Source: Euryarchaeota archaeon Ods02 (GTDB lineage: Archaea > Halobacteriota > Halobacteria > Halobacteriales > Halorutilaceae). From it: a DNA stretch of 64,000 bases. This document shows, piece after piece, positions 1 through 8,193 of this stretch. The notes under the pieces were generated by a model. That model was not told where the DNA came from. It was given only the letters and a program-made list of their open reading frames with translations, and did no database searches. The first letter of the stretch is position 1. Each line of letters starts with the position of its first letter. The stretch lies in NCBI GenBank assembly GCA_028751075.1, contig JAQZDA010000007.1, forward strand, positions 28,766 through 92,765. Direction: 5' to 3'. The translations under genes were made by a program, and so were the position numbers.

Positions 1-425
1 TAGGTGAAACCGCCCTGCAGGGAGGTGTAGGTGTCGGCCTGCGACGCCGAACCCTGCACCGCTCGTTCGACGTCGCGCGCCGCCGCAGCCAGCTCCGCGG
101 CGTCTATCTCCGCGTCTACCTCCCGCAGCGCCGCATGCAGGGTTGCGACGGTGACTGCGGCGCTGCTTCCGAGGCCGGCGCCCACGGGTATCTCGCTGTC
201 GACCTCCACGGAGAAACCTCCGCTGTAGTCTGACATGTTCCGCGCCGCCTCTAACGCCGACAGCACGTATCTGTCGTCGACGGCGTCCACCGAGTCACCG
301 TCCTCCGCCTGCTCCACGGTGACGGTGGCGCGGAGGTCGACGGCGGCGAGCACCGCGGGTTCTCCGTAGACGACGGCGTGTTCGCCGTAGAAGAAGACCT
401 TGCCTGGTGCGCTCGACGTCGCCAT
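1..425 (-). CDS. mvk: Mevalonate kinase, partial (C-terminal part beyond the window)
   Basis: GHMP-family kinase that phosphorylates mevalonate, an early step toward the isoprenoid chains of archaeal lipids. Only the first 141 codons are present. The start is the ATG at 425-423, reading MATSSAPGKVFFYGEHAVVY, the family N-terminus with the substrate-binding GEHAVVYG segment. The GHMP ATP-binding loop PVGAGLGSSAA follows near residue 85. It lies 6 bases downstream of rpsB, the usual haloarchaeal arrangement, and is probably the last part of the ribosomal/enolase operon. Identity is firm for the part seen; the rest of the protein cannot be judged. Confidence 0.93.
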   Translation of the reverse strand, partial: MATSSAPGKVFFYGEHAVVYGEPAVLAAVDLRATVTVEQAEDGDSVDAVDDRYVLSALEAARNMSDYSGGFSVEVDSEIPVGAGLGSSAAVTVATLHAALREVDAEIDAAELAAAARDVERAVQGSASQADTYTSLQGGFT

Positions 426-431
426 CGGGCT

Positions 432-1217
432 CTACAGCTCGGGTTCGAAGTCGTCGAGGCCGTAGTCCGTCTCCTGGTCGCGGAGCTCCATCAGCTCGCG
501 CGCCAGCAGCCAGTAGACCACGGAGAGCGCCTTCCGCCCCTTGTTGTTCGTCGGCACCACGAGGTCGACCTTGTTGGTGGCGTTGTTGGTGTCGCACATC
601 GCGATCACGGGGATGCCTACGGTGATCGCTTCGTCGACGGCCTGGCTGTCACCGATGGGGTCGGTGACCACGAGGACGTCGGGTTCGATGTATCCCTCGT
701 AGTCGGGGTTCGTCAGGGTGCCCGGGATGAAACGGCCGCTGCGGACCCTTGCACCCGTCGCCGCCGCGAAGGTCTCCGCAGGATGTTGGCCGTACTTCCT
801 GCTGCTGGTCACGAGCACGCTCGCGGGTTCGTAGTTCGCGAGGAAGTTCGCCGCGGTCTCGATTCGGCCGTCCGTCATCTCGACGTCGATGACGTACAGT
901 CCGTCCTCGCGGACCTTGTGGATGAACCGCTCCATATGTCCGGTCTTCTGCTGGGTGCCTATGTGGACTCCGCTCGACAGGTAGTCGTCCACGGGTATCA
1001 ACAGGTCGGTGTCCTCGTCGACGCCCGCCATCTCCCTGCGGGCGGCTGCAGCGTCCTCGCCCTCGGCTTCCCCTGCTTCACCGGCTTCCTCCCCCGCTTC
1101 GGTCTCGGCTTCGGTCTCCTGTTCGTTCGGCTGCTCTGCTTCCTCGACGTCTTCCTGCGCGGCTTCTTCGTCGGCAGCGGTCTGTTCTTCGTCGTCGGTT
1201 TGTTCCTGTGACATCAT
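432..1217 (-). CDS. rpsB: 30S ribosomal protein S2
   Basis: Small-subunit ribosomal protein of 261 residues. The first 55 or so residues are an almost purely acidic, low-complexity extension (runs of E, D, A and Q), as in haloarchaeal S2. The conserved core follows, with [17 protein letters not shown] and the [10 protein letters not shown] segment, and a short acidic C-terminus. Two ATGs sit in tandem at 1217 and 1214; the upstream one is used here. The stop of enolase is 1 base upstream, so translation is probably coupled. Confidence 0.96.
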   Translation of the reverse strand: MMSQEQTDDEEQTAADEEAAQEDVEEAEQPNEQETEAETEAGEEAGEAGEAEGEDAAAARREMAGVDEDTDLLIPVDDYLSSGVHIGTQQKTGHMERFIHKVREDGLYVIDVEMTDGRIETAANFLANYEPASVLVTSSRKYGQHPAETFAAATGARVRSGRFIPGTLTNPDYEGYIEPDVLVVTDPIGDSQAVDEAITVGIPVIAMCDTNNATNKVDLVVPTNNKGRKALSVVYWLLARELMELRDQETDYGLDDFEPEL

Positions 1218-1218
1218 T

Positions 1219-2400
1219 TCACCAGTTGAGTCGGTCTTCTATCCGGATGAGTTCGTTCAGCTTGGCTGTTCTCTCCCCGCCCACGGCTCCGGTCTTCACG
1301 AAGCTGCAGTCGAACGCGACGGCGAAGTGGGCGATGGTGGCGTCTTCGGTCTCTCCGCTCCTGTGCGACATCACCGTCGACATGCCTGCGCGTCTCCCTG
1401 CTTCGACGGCGTCGTAGGTCTGCGACACCGTGCCCACCTGGTTGGGTTTGATGAGCACGGAGTTCGAGGCCTCTGCGTCGACTCCTCGTTCGATGCGTTC
1501 GACGTCGGTGACGTAGAGGTCGTCTCCGCAGACGTGGACGTCGGTGTCGTCGACGCGGCTCGTCAGCTCCGCGAACCCGTCGAAGTCCTCCTCGTGCAAG
1601 GGGTCTTCGACGTATACGAGGTCGTGGCTGCGGACGAGCTCCTCTATGTACTCTATCTGCTCCTCCGTCGTGCGTTCTACGTCGCTGTAGACGTACCGTT
1701 CGCCGTCCCATAGCTCGCTGGCGGCGACGTCGAGGCCGACACGTATGGGGTAGTCGACGTCGACGGCTTCGATGGCTTCCTCCACGGCTTCGAGCGCGGC
1801 TTCGTCGTCGACTGACGGCGCCCACGCGCCTTCGTCGCCTTTACCCGGGCGTCCGAGGACGTCGCCGACTTCGGCGTGGATGCGTGCGTTGACGAACGCG
1901 GCTTCGCCGAACGACGAAGCACCCGTGGGTGCGACGAGGAACTCCTGGATGTCGGTGGCGTCTTCCGCGTGTTCACCGCCGCCTACGACGTTGCCGAGCG
2001 GCACCGGAGTCGACTCCTCCAACGCGCCGCCGACGTGCTGATAGAGGGGTACGCCGAGGGCGTTGGCTCCGGCTTTCGCCGCTGCGATGGACAACGCGAC
2101 GGCGGCGTTGGCGCCGAGGTTGGAGTAGTTGGAGGTTCCGTCGAACTGCCTGAGGACGCGGTCGACGGTGCGTTGACGTGTGCAGTCGACGCCGAGGAGG
2201 TCGTCTCCGACCTCGAGCCCCATGTCGACGGCTTCGCCGGCGGGTAGCTCCACGGCTTCGTGTTCGCCGGTGGAGGCTCCGCTGGGTGCGATTCCGCGAC
2301 CCATCGAGACCGACGTCGACACCTCGGCTTCGACAGTCGGGTTGCCCCTGCTGTCGAGGACCTCACGTAACGCTACTTCCTCGATGGGTGCGGCGTTCAA
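1219..2400 (-). CDS. eno: Enolase (phosphopyruvate hydratase)
   Basis: Converts 2-phosphoglycerate to phosphoenolpyruvate in the cytoplasm. It has 393 residues, slightly shorter than the usual 400-430. The N-terminal [16 protein letters not shown] motif, the substrate loop [10 protein letters not shown], the metal-ligand region [14 protein letters not shown], the catalytic lysine in [10 protein letters not shown] and the [10 protein letters not shown] motif are all present and in order. It starts 2 bases from the end of rpoK. The location within the RNA polymerase/ribosomal protein operon is typical of haloarchaea. Confidence 0.96.
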   Translation of the reverse strand: MNAAPIEEVALREVLDSRGNPTVEAEVSTSVSMGRGIAPSGASTGEHEAVELPAGEAVDMGLEVGDDLLGVDCTRQRTVDRVLRQFDGTSNYSNLGANAAVALSIAAAKAGANALGVPLYQHVGGALEESTPVPLGNVVGGGEHAEDATDIQEFLVAPTGASSFGEAAFVNARIHAEVGDVLGRPGKGDEGAWAPSVDDEAALEAVEEAIEAVDVDYPIRVGLDVAASELWDGERYVYSDVERTTEEQIEYIEELVRSHDLVYVEDPLHEEDFDGFAELTSRVDDTDVHVCGDDLYVTDVERIERGVDAEASNSVLIKPNQVGTVSQTYDAVEAGRRAGMSTVMSHRSGETEDATIAHFAVAFDCSFVKTGAVGGERTAKLNELIRIEDRLNW

Positions 2401-2401
2401 G

Positions 2402-2584
2402 CTAGCTCGGCCCCCTGCGAACCGTTATCGGGAGCACGCCACGGTCTAGCTCCTCGGAGGCGACGTCGACGGGGTCTATGGTGTCGACGTCTATCAACGG
2501 TGGTGCGCCGCGGCTTATCTGAAGCGCTCTAGCGCCGACGATCCGAGCTCGTTCGTACCGCGTGTAGTTGATCTCCTGCGTCAT
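2402..2584 (-). CDS. rpoK: DNA-directed RNA polymerase subunit K (Rpo6)
   Basis: Small RNA polymerase subunit, the archaeal Rpb6/omega counterpart that clamps the largest subunit. It has 60 residues. The family core is visible: [17 protein letters not shown], then GAPPLIDV and the acidic stretch before LPITVRR. The start overlaps the rpoN stop by 4 bases (ATGA), which indicates translational coupling. Confidence 0.95.
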   Translation of the reverse strand: MTQEINYTRYERARIVGARALQISRGAPPLIDVDTIDPVDVASEELDRGVLPITVRRGPS

Positions 2585-2772
2585 TGGTAGGGTGCTACGG
2601 TGTCGACGAGCTCCTGATGGCTGACGAGCATCCTCCTGCAGCAGTACCGGTCGACGTCTAGGTCGTCGAGCACCTCTTCCTCGTCCTCGCCTTCATCCAC
2701 CCGTTCCACGTACTCCTCGTACTCGGCTGCCACGGGTTTACCGCACGTGAAGCATCTGACTGGCACCATCAT
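2581..2772 (-). CDS. rpoN: DNA-directed RNA polymerase subunit N (Rpo10)
   Basis: Zinc-binding RNA polymerase subunit of 63 residues, the archaeal Rpb10 counterpart. The family start [15 protein letters not shown] is at 2772. An in-frame upstream extension to 2823 would lie inside rpsI and is not supported. The zinc ligands are CFTCGK near the N-terminus and YCCRRML near residue 46. The gene lies between rpsI (7 bases upstream) and rpoK (4-base overlap). Confidence 0.95.
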   Translation of the reverse strand: MMVPVRCFTCGKPVAAEYEEYVERVDEGEDEEEVLDDLDVDRYCCRRMLVSHQELVDTVAPYQ

Positions 2773-2779
2773 GGCTGTA

Positions 2780-3181
2780 TCACCTGTAGCTCTTCTGGTA
2801 CCGGGCGCGGGCGCCTGGTCCACCGAACTTCTTGGCTTCCTTCTGACGGCTGTCGTTGACGAGCAGCGACCTGTCGAACTCCATGTACGCTTCGCGGAGC
2901 TCGGGGTCGCCTTTGAAGTCCACGAGGCCGCGGGCGATGGCGGTGCGGACTGCGTCCGCCTGACCCTGGTAGCCGCCGCCCTCGACCTCGACGTCTACGT
3001 CCACGTCGTCGCGGACCCCTTCGACGACGCGGAACGGCTCCGTCATCTTCAGCCGCGCGCTCTCGGGTTCCACGAGCTCTACGGGTTCGCTGTTCACTCT
3101 TACGCGTCCTTCGCCTTCCTTCACCGTCGCACGCGCTACAGCGGTCTTCTTCTTACCTGACTGGTTGACTGTTTCTACCAT
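2780..3181 (-). CDS. rpsI: 30S ribosomal protein S9
   Basis: Small-subunit protein of 133 residues. It begins with [18 protein letters not shown] and ends with the conserved basic tail [12 protein letters not shown], which reaches toward the P-site tRNA. The start overlaps the L13 stop by 7 bases, so the two are probably translated as a coupled pair, as L13-S9 usually are. Confidence 0.96.
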   Translation of the reverse strand: MVETVNQSGKKKTAVARATVKEGEGRVRVNSEPVELVEPESARLKMTEPFRVVEGVRDDVDVDVEVEGGGYQGQADAVRTAIARGLVDFKGDPELREAYMEFDRSLLVNDSRQKEAKKFGGPGARARYQKSYR

Positions 3182-3597
3182 GTTACGTTAGCTCCTATCC
3201 TTCGGCTTACTTCGTCGAGCGTTACGTAGCCTCCTTTCGCGATATCCTCTACGGTGTCGTCCGGCGTCTCATGCTCGCTGTCCTCGTACTCGGCGGGTAC
3301 GCCGATGTAGAACTTCACCCTACCCAGCGCTTCCTTCCCCCTCTGTCGTTTGTAGGGGAGCATGCCGCGGACGGTGCGTTTCGCGATTCCGTCCGGTCGC
3401 TTGGGATGCAGGGGGCCGCGGTCGCTCTTCTCCTCGTCCCTGGCGCGGTAGTTCTCCGCGACCTCGTCGGGGTCGCCGCTGACGACTATCTCCTCCGCGT
3501 TCACGACGGCTATCTCTTCGCCGTCGAGCGCTCTGGAGGCGACGGTGGACGCCAGCCGTCCGAGCACAGCGCCTTCTGCGTCTATCACCGTCGTCAT
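3175..3597 (-). CDS. rplM: 50S ribosomal protein L13
   Basis: Large-subunit protein of 140 residues. The archaeal L13 landmarks are present: an N-terminal [14 protein letters not shown], then [20 protein letters not shown] and [19 protein letters not shown]. It overlaps L18e upstream by 4 bases and S9 downstream by 7 bases, forming a tightly packed block in the standard archaeal order L18e-L13-S9. Confidence 0.96.
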   Translation of the reverse strand: MTTVIDAEGAVLGRLASTVASRALDGEEIAVVNAEEIVVSGDPDEVAENYRARDEEKSDRGPLHPKRPDGIAKRTVRGMLPYKRQRGKEALGRVKFYIGVPAEYEDSEHETPDDTVEDIAKGGYVTLDEVSRRIGANVTW

Positions 3598-3953
3598 CGT
3601 ACCACCCTTACTTCGCTGCCGTCGGGGTTGTCTGCGACGTAGTCGTCGAGCGGCACGGCTTCTCCGTCCGCTCGCTCTATCTTGTCTTCGGCGCTTCCGC
3701 TGAAGTCGAAGGCGGCGACGGTGACGGTCTTCGACAGCACTCCGCTGCCGAGCACCTTGCCTGGCACCACTACTGCTTCGTCCTCCGATGCGTATCTCTC
3801 TATCTCGCTGACGTTGACCTCCGCGTGTTCTCGTCTAGGGCTCTCGAGCCGTGTGGCGACGTCACGCCAGACCTCGGCGTCTTCGTCGTCGGCGAGCGCC
3901 TGAAGGTCGTCGATGAGGTTCGTCAGCCTCGGGTTCTGTTTCTGTGTAGCCAT
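3594..3953 (-). CDS. rpl18e: 50S ribosomal protein L18e
   Basis: Archaeal/eukaryal large-subunit protein of the L15/L18e family, 119 residues. Recognised by the N-terminal [11 protein letters not shown] segment, the [10 protein letters not shown] block and the [20 protein letters not shown] core. It follows tRNA-Leu in the operon with about 97 bases between them. That interval contains a palindromic repeat derived from a tRNA 3' end, described separately. Confidence 0.94.
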   Translation of the reverse strand: MATQKQNPRLTNLIDDLQALADDEDAEVWRDVATRLESPRREHAEVNVSEIERYASEDEAVVVPGKVLGSGVLSKTVTVAAFDFSGSAEDKIERADGEAVPLDDYVADNPDGSEVRVVR

Positions 3954-3982
3954 CTTTCTATTTTTCTCTATGTTTGACTTGG

Positions 3983-4041
3983 ATGCGTGGGGCAGGATTT
4001 GAACCTCGGTCGCTCGACCGCTCTCTGGTTCAAATCTGCCG
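3983..4041. repeat. Palindrome carrying a duplicated tRNA-Leu 3' end
   Basis: Bases 3983-4006 repeat exactly the 24 bases at 4049-4072, which cover the T-arm and 3' acceptor strand of the neighbouring tRNA-Leu. The rest of the tRNA is missing in this copy. The same T-arm sequence then reappears inverted at 4027-4041 (GGTTCAAATCTGCC, one base shorter). This makes a stem of about 14 pairs with 3991-4005. An inner 6-bp palindrome (CGGTCG CT CGACCG) sits at 4007-4020. It lies between tRNA-Leu and L18e within the operon. Confidence 0.8.
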
Positions 4042-4050
4042 GTATCGTAT

Positions 4051-4134
4051 GCGTGGGGCAGGATTTGAACCTGCGAACGCCTACGCGACAGCGCCCTGAA
4101 CGCTGCGCCGTTGGCCTGACTTGGCTACCCACGC
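4051..4134 (-). tRNA. tRNA-Leu (CAG anticodon)
   Basis: 84-nt type II tRNA on the minus strand. The acceptor GCGTGGG pairs with CCCACGC. The D-arm region reads AGCCAAGTCAGGCCAACGG. The anticodon stem CAGCG/CGCTG encloses a loop TTCAGGG with anticodon CAG. There is a long variable arm, and the T-arm reads GCAGG TTCAAAT CCTGC. CCA is not encoded. Its position between rpoD and L18e is the usual haloarchaeal one, so it is presumably processed from the operon transcript. Confidence 0.96.
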
Positions 4135-4163
4135 TCGATGTCATGTTGTTTGGTTCTCGTGTT

Positions 4164-4931
4164 TCAGGTTGCTATCGTGTCGGCGAGCTCCTCGGCTCTC
4201 TCGCTCAACGAGAGAGCGGCCTCCGACACCATCTGTTCTGCCTCGTACGATCCATCGGACTCGACCTCGAAGACGAAGGCGTCGTCCACGGTCTCGAAGC
4301 CTACGTCGTCGTCGAACGCCTCCGAGACGCGGCCGTCGTACTCGCTCATGTCGACGACGTCGCCGTCCAGGGTCTCGACGTAGCCGCGGAGGACGTCTTC
4401 GCCGCCGCCTCCGTCTTCGACGGCGCGGTAGAGGTGCTTGTACGCGGCGGCGGTCGCACCCTGGTTCTTCGCGTGGTCGCGTCCTCGTCCGAGACGCGCT
4501 GTGGCTTCGAGCACCACGGCTTGATCGGGCTTGAGGTCGATGATGGGGATGCCGTCCTGTGCGGGTTCTATCTCGGGGTCTTCGACCTCGAGGTCTCCGC
4601 TGTAGACGGTGGTGTCTTCGTCCTCGGCTTCGACATCGAGGAGGACGGAGACCTCGCAGCCGGTGCAGCCTTCGCCTTCGCAGCTGCATTCCTCCGGCAG
4701 CTCGTATCCTTCGAGGTCGGTGGTGAGGGGTACGAGACCGAGCCGGAGCGACAGCACCTCGTCGAAGATCACGCTGGTGTTCTCGTAGACGTCGACGGTG
4801 TCTATCGCCATAGTGGGTACGTCGGCTAACATCGCCCTTCGGACTCCGTTGACGAACGCAGGCGTCGCACCTCTGACGACGAAGGCGGCGCGTCGTCCGT
4901 CGCCCTCGATATTCTCGACCTCGAACTCCAT
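4164..4931 (-). CDS. rpoD: DNA-directed RNA polymerase subunit D (Rpo3)
   Basis: Assembly-platform subunit of archaeal RNA polymerase (Rpb3/alpha-like), 255 residues. The alpha-type motif is at the N-terminus (GATPAFVNGVRRAMLADVPT). The conserved VIFDEVLSLRLGLVPLTTD follows, then the basic DHAKNQGATAAAYKH block. The middle insert has clustered cysteines (ECSCEGEGCTGC near residue 82). This is a reduced form of the domain that carries an Fe-S cluster in some archaea; whether it binds a cluster cannot be told here. It lies 2 bases from rps11. Confidence 0.95.
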   Translation of the reverse strand: MEFEVENIEGDGRRAAFVVRGATPAFVNGVRRAMLADVPTMAIDTVDVYENTSVIFDEVLSLRLGLVPLTTDLEGYELPEECSCEGEGCTGCEVSVLLDVEAEDEDTTVYSGDLEVEDPEIEPAQDGIPIIDLKPDQAVVLEATARLGRGRDHAKNQGATAAAYKHLYRAVEDGGGGEDVLRGYVETLDGDVVDMSEYDGRVSEAFDDDVGFETVDDAFVFEVESDGSYEAEQMVSEAALSLSERAEELADTIAT

Positions 4932-4933
4932 GG

Positions 4934-5350
4934 TCAGTTACCTCTTCCCCGTCGACCTTTCGGGCCTTTGCAGCCGTCGTGGGGTATCGGAGTCACGTCT
5001 TCGATGCGACCTATCTCGAGTCCGGCGCGTGCGAGCGCTCGAATCGCGGCCTGCGCGCCCGGCCCGGGGTTGGTGTTCATGTTGCCGCCGGGGGCTCGGA
5101 TGCGGACGTGTACTCCGCTGATGCCCTGTTCCGCGGCGCGGTCGGCGACCTCCTCCGCCATCTGCATCGCGGCGTACGGCGTGGACTCGTTCCGGCTCTG
5201 CTTCACCACGGTTCCGCCGCTGCTCTTCGCCAGCGTCTCCGCACCCGTGAGGTCCGTGAGAGTGATTATCGTGTTGTTGAGGCTGGCGTGGATGTGTGCG
5301 ACGCCCCAGCGGTCTCCCTCTACTTGTTCGGTTTCGTCTTCTGCGCTCAT
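4934..5350 (-). CDS. rps11: 30S ribosomal protein S11
   Basis: Small-subunit platform protein of 138 residues. It has [20 protein letters not shown], the [20 protein letters not shown] block, and the invariant tail [19 protein letters not shown]. The ATG at 5350 is chosen because it lies 1 base after the S4 stop. An in-frame GTG at 5359 would add three residues and overlap S4. Confidence 0.95.
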   Translation of the reverse strand: MSAEDETEQVEGDRWGVAHIHASLNNTIITLTDLTGAETLAKSSGGTVVKQSRNESTPYAAMQMAEEVADRAAEQGISGVHVRIRAPGGNMNTNPGPGAQAAIRALARAGLEIGRIEDVTPIPHDGCKGPKGRRGRGN

Positions 5351-5351
5351 C

Positions 5352-5873
5352 TCATTCACCTTGTTCTGCTGTAGCTCGTTCGGGGTGTAGTTCGTCGGCT
5401 AACGGTGAGTTGTCGTCGAACTCCACCAGTGGTTCCTCGTCGACCTCGACGGTGTAGCTGGGTATCGTGACACGTTTCCCGTCGATCTGGATGTGTCCGT
5501 GGTTGATGAACTGACGCGCCTGCTCCGCGGTGTTCGCGAGCCCGCTCCGGTAGACGACGGTCTGCAGCCGGCGTTCGAGGACGTCGGTTACGTCGAGCGA
5601 CAGGACGTCGTCGAGCTCGCTCTCGCTGCCGAGGATGCCGTACCGTCGGAGTCGGCCGAGCAATTGCTCGGTCTCGTCTTCGACGTCCTCGGCACCCAGC
5701 AGTCGTCGGGCTTCACGTCGGTATCTCCGTAGCTCTGATTCGGCGTTCCAGAGCTCCTGCTTGTTCTTGAGGCCGTACTCTTCGACGAGGCCGTGTTCGT
5801 CTTCGATGCGTTCACCCTGGTACGGGTGGTTCGGGGTCTCGAACTGTTTGACGTTCTTACCTGGGTAGCCCAT
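5352..5873 (-). CDS. rps4: 30S ribosomal protein S4
   Basis: Primary 16S-binding ribosomal protein of 173 residues. It starts [20 protein letters not shown], as archaeal S4 does. The S4 RNA-binding domain lies near residues 105-150, with [20 protein letters not shown] and [13 protein letters not shown]. The tail is acidic. It abuts S13 with no spacer and is followed immediately by S11. Confidence 0.96.
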   Translation of the reverse strand: MGYPGKNVKQFETPNHPYQGERIEDEHGLVEEYGLKNKQELWNAESELRRYRREARRLLGAEDVEDETEQLLGRLRRYGILGSESELDDVLSLDVTDVLERRLQTVVYRSGLANTAEQARQFINHGHIQIDGKRVTIPSYTVEVDEEPLVEFDDNSPLADELHPERATAEQGE

Positions 5874-6383
5874 CTATGCTTCCTCCTCTTCTTCAGCGGC
5901 TTCCTGTAGCTCCGATACCTTGACCTCGACCTCGCCGCCGGTACGGCCTGTGCTCTTCGTCCGCTGGCCGCGGACCTTCCGACCCTGTTCGTGGCGGACG
6001 CCCTGGTAGCTGCTTATCTTCTTCTTTCTGTTGACGTCCTCCTCGTGGATGACGTCCAGGTCCTTGCCGACCACGTGTCGGTCTTCACCTGTGTACCGGT
6101 CTCGTTGGCGGTTGAGCATCCAGCTGGGGCCTTCTTCGTCGAAGTTCCTGACGGCGTCCTTCACGGATTCGACGTCTTCGTCGTCGAGCTTCCCGAGCGT
6201 CTCCCGGGCGTCGACGTCGGCTTCGTCGGCGACGGCTCTGGCGACGCGTCTTCCGACTCCGTTCATCTCCAGCAAAGCGGACTCCACGCTTTCGGTGCCG
6301 TCGAGGTCGGTGGTTCCGATACGTACGAAGTACCGGATGTCCTCCTCTTCTTCCTCGGGTTGTTCTGTTTCTTCTTCGCTCAT
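5874..6383 (-). CDS. rps13: 30S ribosomal protein S13
   Basis: Small-subunit head protein of 169 residues. The first 15 are acidic, then DIRYFVRIGTTDLDGT and the GVGRRVARAV helix-two-turn-helix region. The archaeal WMLNRQRDRYTG motif follows, then the basic SSYQGVRHEQGRKVRGQRTK tail and a short acidic end. It is the first protein gene of the operon, directly after tRNA-Ser. Confidence 0.96.
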   Translation of the reverse strand: MSEEETEQPEEEEEDIRYFVRIGTTDLDGTESVESALLEMNGVGRRVARAVADEADVDARETLGKLDDEDVESVKDAVRNFDEEGPSWMLNRQRDRYTGEDRHVVGKDLDVIHEEDVNRKKKISSYQGVRHEQGRKVRGQRTKSTGRTGGEVEVKVSELQEAAEEEEEA

Positions 6384-6407
6384 GTTGTGTTGGGTCGTGT
6401 GTTCTCA

Positions 6408-6490
6408 CGTCGGGAGTGGGATTCGAACCCACGCGGCGCGAACGCCACAGGATTAGCAATCCTGCGCCTTAACCACTCGGCCATCCCGAC
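6408..6490 (-). tRNA. tRNA-Ser (GCT anticodon)
   Basis: 83-nt type II tRNA on the minus strand. The acceptor GTCGGGA pairs with TCCCGAC. The D-arm reads TGGCCGAGTGGTTAAGGC. The anticodon stem CAGGA/TCCTG has loop TTGCTAA, hence anticodon GCT for AGC/AGT codons. A long variable arm is followed by the T-arm GTGGG TTCGAAT CCCAC. The discriminator is G, as expected for serine. It leads the ribosomal protein operon, with its 3' end 24 bases before S13. Confidence 0.96.
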
Positions 6491-6535
6491 ACGTTGCGAT
6501 GTTCGGGTTCGGGTTCGTTCTTGTCGCCCACCCTG

Positions 6536-6571
6536 GACTCGGGGCTCACGCCCCTGCATCTATCGCAGGCA
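6536..6571 (-). other. Two hairpins in the operon leader upstream of tRNA-Ser
   Basis: GGGGC TCAC GCCCC at 6541-6554 is a perfect 5-bp stem. CTGC ATCTATC GCAG at 6555-6569 forms another just next to it. They sit between the predicted promoter (around 6590) and tRNA-Ser, so at least one should be in the transcript leader. They might aid tRNA processing or folding; no function is proven by the sequence. Confidence 0.45.
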
Positions 6572-6587
6572 AGGGTAACAGGGACGG

Positions 6588-6598
6588 AGGTATAAACT
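6588..6598 (-). promoter_or_regulatory. Predicted TATA box of the tRNA-Ser/ribosomal protein operon
   Basis: On the minus strand the sequence reads GAGTTTATACCTCC, a good archaeal TATA element (TTTATA) in an otherwise GC-rich interval. It is about 100 bases upstream of the tRNA-Ser 5' end. No other AT-rich element lies between it and the tRNA. It would fire into the hairpin-containing leader and the whole operon. Confidence 0.6.
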
Positions 6599-6675
6599 CA
6601 ACGAAAAGAATCCCGCCAGAGGAAGGCTGCTTTCCGTGTTCACGAGGTCCATCCTGGATCGTGGCCTGAAACCGG

Positions 6676-7029
6676 TCAGAGCCATCGGGACGTAAGATGT
6701 ATCGCGCCGGAGTTGTCGACGACCTGCCGCTGTTCCAGGTGTTCCTCGACGGCGTCGATGACCTTCGCCGTCTCGAAAGGCGGTGTCCTGTCGTCGGGCT
6801 GGTACAGAACCCCTATCTTCCGTTGGGCGGCGGTGTCGGTCAGGAAGTCGGAGTCGTAGGTCACCAGCAGCCTGCCCTGGTTCTCCGCGTACTCCGCCAC
6901 CACGGTGTCAGAGGTGCCTCTACCGAGCTCCGGCTCCTCGACGACCCTCTCCACGTCATGGCCGAGCTCGCCACAGTACTCCGACAGGCTAGCTTCGGTC
7001 ATCTCGTCGAGCAACAGACGGAACACCAT
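6676..7029 (-). CDS. DUF5615-type PIN-like toxin candidate
   Basis: 117-residue protein of the DUF5615 PIN-like (Mut7-C-related) family, usually the toxin half of a DUF433 pair. The N-terminus reads FRLLLDEMTEASLSEYCGELG, with the first acidic pair DE. The central block has SDTVVAEYA, and LLVTYDSDFL carries the conserved T-x-D-x-D-F. These acidic residues would form the nuclease site. It lies 41 bases downstream of the DUF433 gene on the same strand. Ribonuclease activity is inferred from family membership only. Confidence 0.8.
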   Translation of the reverse strand: MVFRLLLDEMTEASLSEYCGELGHDVERVVEEPELGRGTSDTVVAEYAENQGRLLVTYDSDFLTDTAAQRKIGVLYQPDDRTPPFETAKVIDAVEEHLEQRQVVDNSGAIHLTSRWL

Positions 7030-7070
7030 CAGACGGAAGGCCGGCTATGTAACATCGGGCGGTGGGACAG

Positions 7071-7352
7071 CTATACGTCTTCGGGGCCCGCCACCGCACC
7101 GTTCGCTAGAGAAGCCTCCACGCGCCTCCTCCTCTCGGCCTCCACCTCCCGCATCTCATCCGGGTTGTCGTGGTAGTACGCGAGAGCACGGTAGACGTCG
7201 GATACGTGGACGTCGAGACTCTCCGCCGTCTCCCGCGGTTTCAGGCCTCGTTCCTCGACCAGAGCGCGGAGCCGACGAACCGAGACCCGGCGGCCTTCGA
7301 CGTGAGGTTCGTCCATGAGTCTCCGCGCTATACCGCCTGAACGCTGCGTCAT
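7071..7352 (-). CDS. DUF433 antitoxin-like protein
   Basis: 93-residue DUF433 protein, a small helix-turn-helix fold. The hallmark pattern is near the middle: LMDEPHVEGRRVSVRRLRALV, then KPRETAESLDVHVSDVYRAL (recognition helix) and AYYHDNPDEM. In this family the protein normally represses its own promoter and neutralises the adjacent PIN-like partner. The partner follows directly downstream. The pair is not obviously degenerate. Confidence 0.82.
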   Translation of the reverse strand: MTQRSGGIARRLMDEPHVEGRRVSVRRLRALVEERGLKPRETAESLDVHVSDVYRALAYYHDNPDEMREVEAERRRRVEASLANGAVAGPEDV

Positions 7353-7439
7353 CGTACGTAGCTAGCGGCTGTTGGTTTATCAAATCTCGGGTGACCGTCC
7401 TTTAGATTCCGGTTCTCTATGTATAAGTGGATAGTGCAG

Positions 7440-7476
7440 CCCTCGTCCTCGACTCTACAACCCCTCGTCCTCGACT
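7440..7476. repeat. 15-bp duplication at the 3' end of the SBDS gene
   Basis: The 15 bases CCCTCGTCCTCGACT occur at 7462-7476, where they encode the last residues of SBDS. They recur at 7440-7454, just past the stop codon, with a period of 22. The duplication leaves the reading frame intact. Similar 3'-end duplications occur at other genes in this window. Confidence 0.8.
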
Positions 7477-8168
7477 ATCTGAGTCTCGGCCTCGCCCTCC
7501 GTTAGCTTGTTCACGAGCTCGTAGAACTCGTTCTGCATGCCCGCGGGGAACTCCACGACGGCGATCCAGCTTCCGTCGCTCTGCCACTCCTCGTCCTCCA
7601 GCGACCCGAACTCCCGTAGCTTCCCCTGCGCCTTACCCGCGTACTCCGCGGGAATGCGGGAGGCGACCTTGATCTGCTCGAACCTGATGGGGATTATCGG
7701 CCTGAGGGCGTCGACGGCTTCGTCGACCTGCTCCTCCGCCGGCTCCATCGGATCGACCCTGAAGCCGGCTTCCTCGAGAGCGCGTTCGATGCGGTCCGGC
7801 GGATGCGGTGTGTCGTTCTCCTGCGGGTTGATGGCGTTCCGCGCGATGGTGTTTATTATCCTGCGTTTCTTCTCCTCCTGCATCTCCCGCCGTTGCTCCG
7901 CCGTGATCTGGATCTCTCCCTGACGGATGACCTCGGGTATTATCTCCAGGGGGTCGGTGGTGCCGAACACCTCCTCCAGGCTCTCCTCCGGCGGTCGGTC
8001 GCCGCTGCTGGCGTCCTCGAAGACGTCCTCCGCTGCGATGACGTCGGTGAGGTCGCCGTCGAACTCGCCGCGACTTATCTCGAGCGCGGCGTCTGGGTCG
8101 ACGAGCACCTCGAACCTCTGCCCGTGGCTCTCTAACCTCGCCGTCACCGCGTCGTCGATAGAGATCAT
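7455..8168 (-). CDS. Ribosome maturation protein SDO1 (SBDS family)
   Basis: 237-residue SBDS homologue, which in archaea and eukaryotes helps mature the 60S-type large subunit by releasing the anti-association factor aIF6. The N-terminal domain contains FEVLVDPDAAL and the IAAEDVFEDAS loop. The central three-helix domain has ITAEQRREMQEEKKRRIINTI and NPQENDTPHPPDRIERALE. The C-terminal ferredoxin-like domain follows (PIIPIRFEQIKVASRIP onward). It is followed by psmA in reverse order of transcription: psmA lies upstream, 25 bases away, so the two are probably co-transcribed. Confidence 0.94.
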   Translation of the reverse strand: MISIDDAVTARLESHGQRFEVLVDPDAALEISRGEFDGDLTDVIAAEDVFEDASSGDRPPEESLEEVFGTTDPLEIIPEVIRQGEIQITAEQRREMQEEKKRRIINTIARNAINPQENDTPHPPDRIERALEEAGFRVDPMEPAEEQVDEAVDALRPIIPIRFEQIKVASRIPAEYAGKAQGKLREFGSLEDEEWQSDGSWIAVVEFPAGMQNEFYELVNKLTEGEAETQIVEDEGL

Positions 8169-8193
8169 CTCTTATGTTCTATGTCTTCTATGT

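Noticed and set aside
432..1211. Long plus-strand open frames opposite rpsB and eno
   Set aside because: They are antisense shadows, common in GC-rich DNA. The minus strand gives full-length conserved proteins.
4164..4931. Fe-S cluster domain in RpoD as an unusual feature
   Set aside because: The cysteine cluster is short and similar to what haloarchaeal RpoD proteins carry, so it is not remarkable without structural data.
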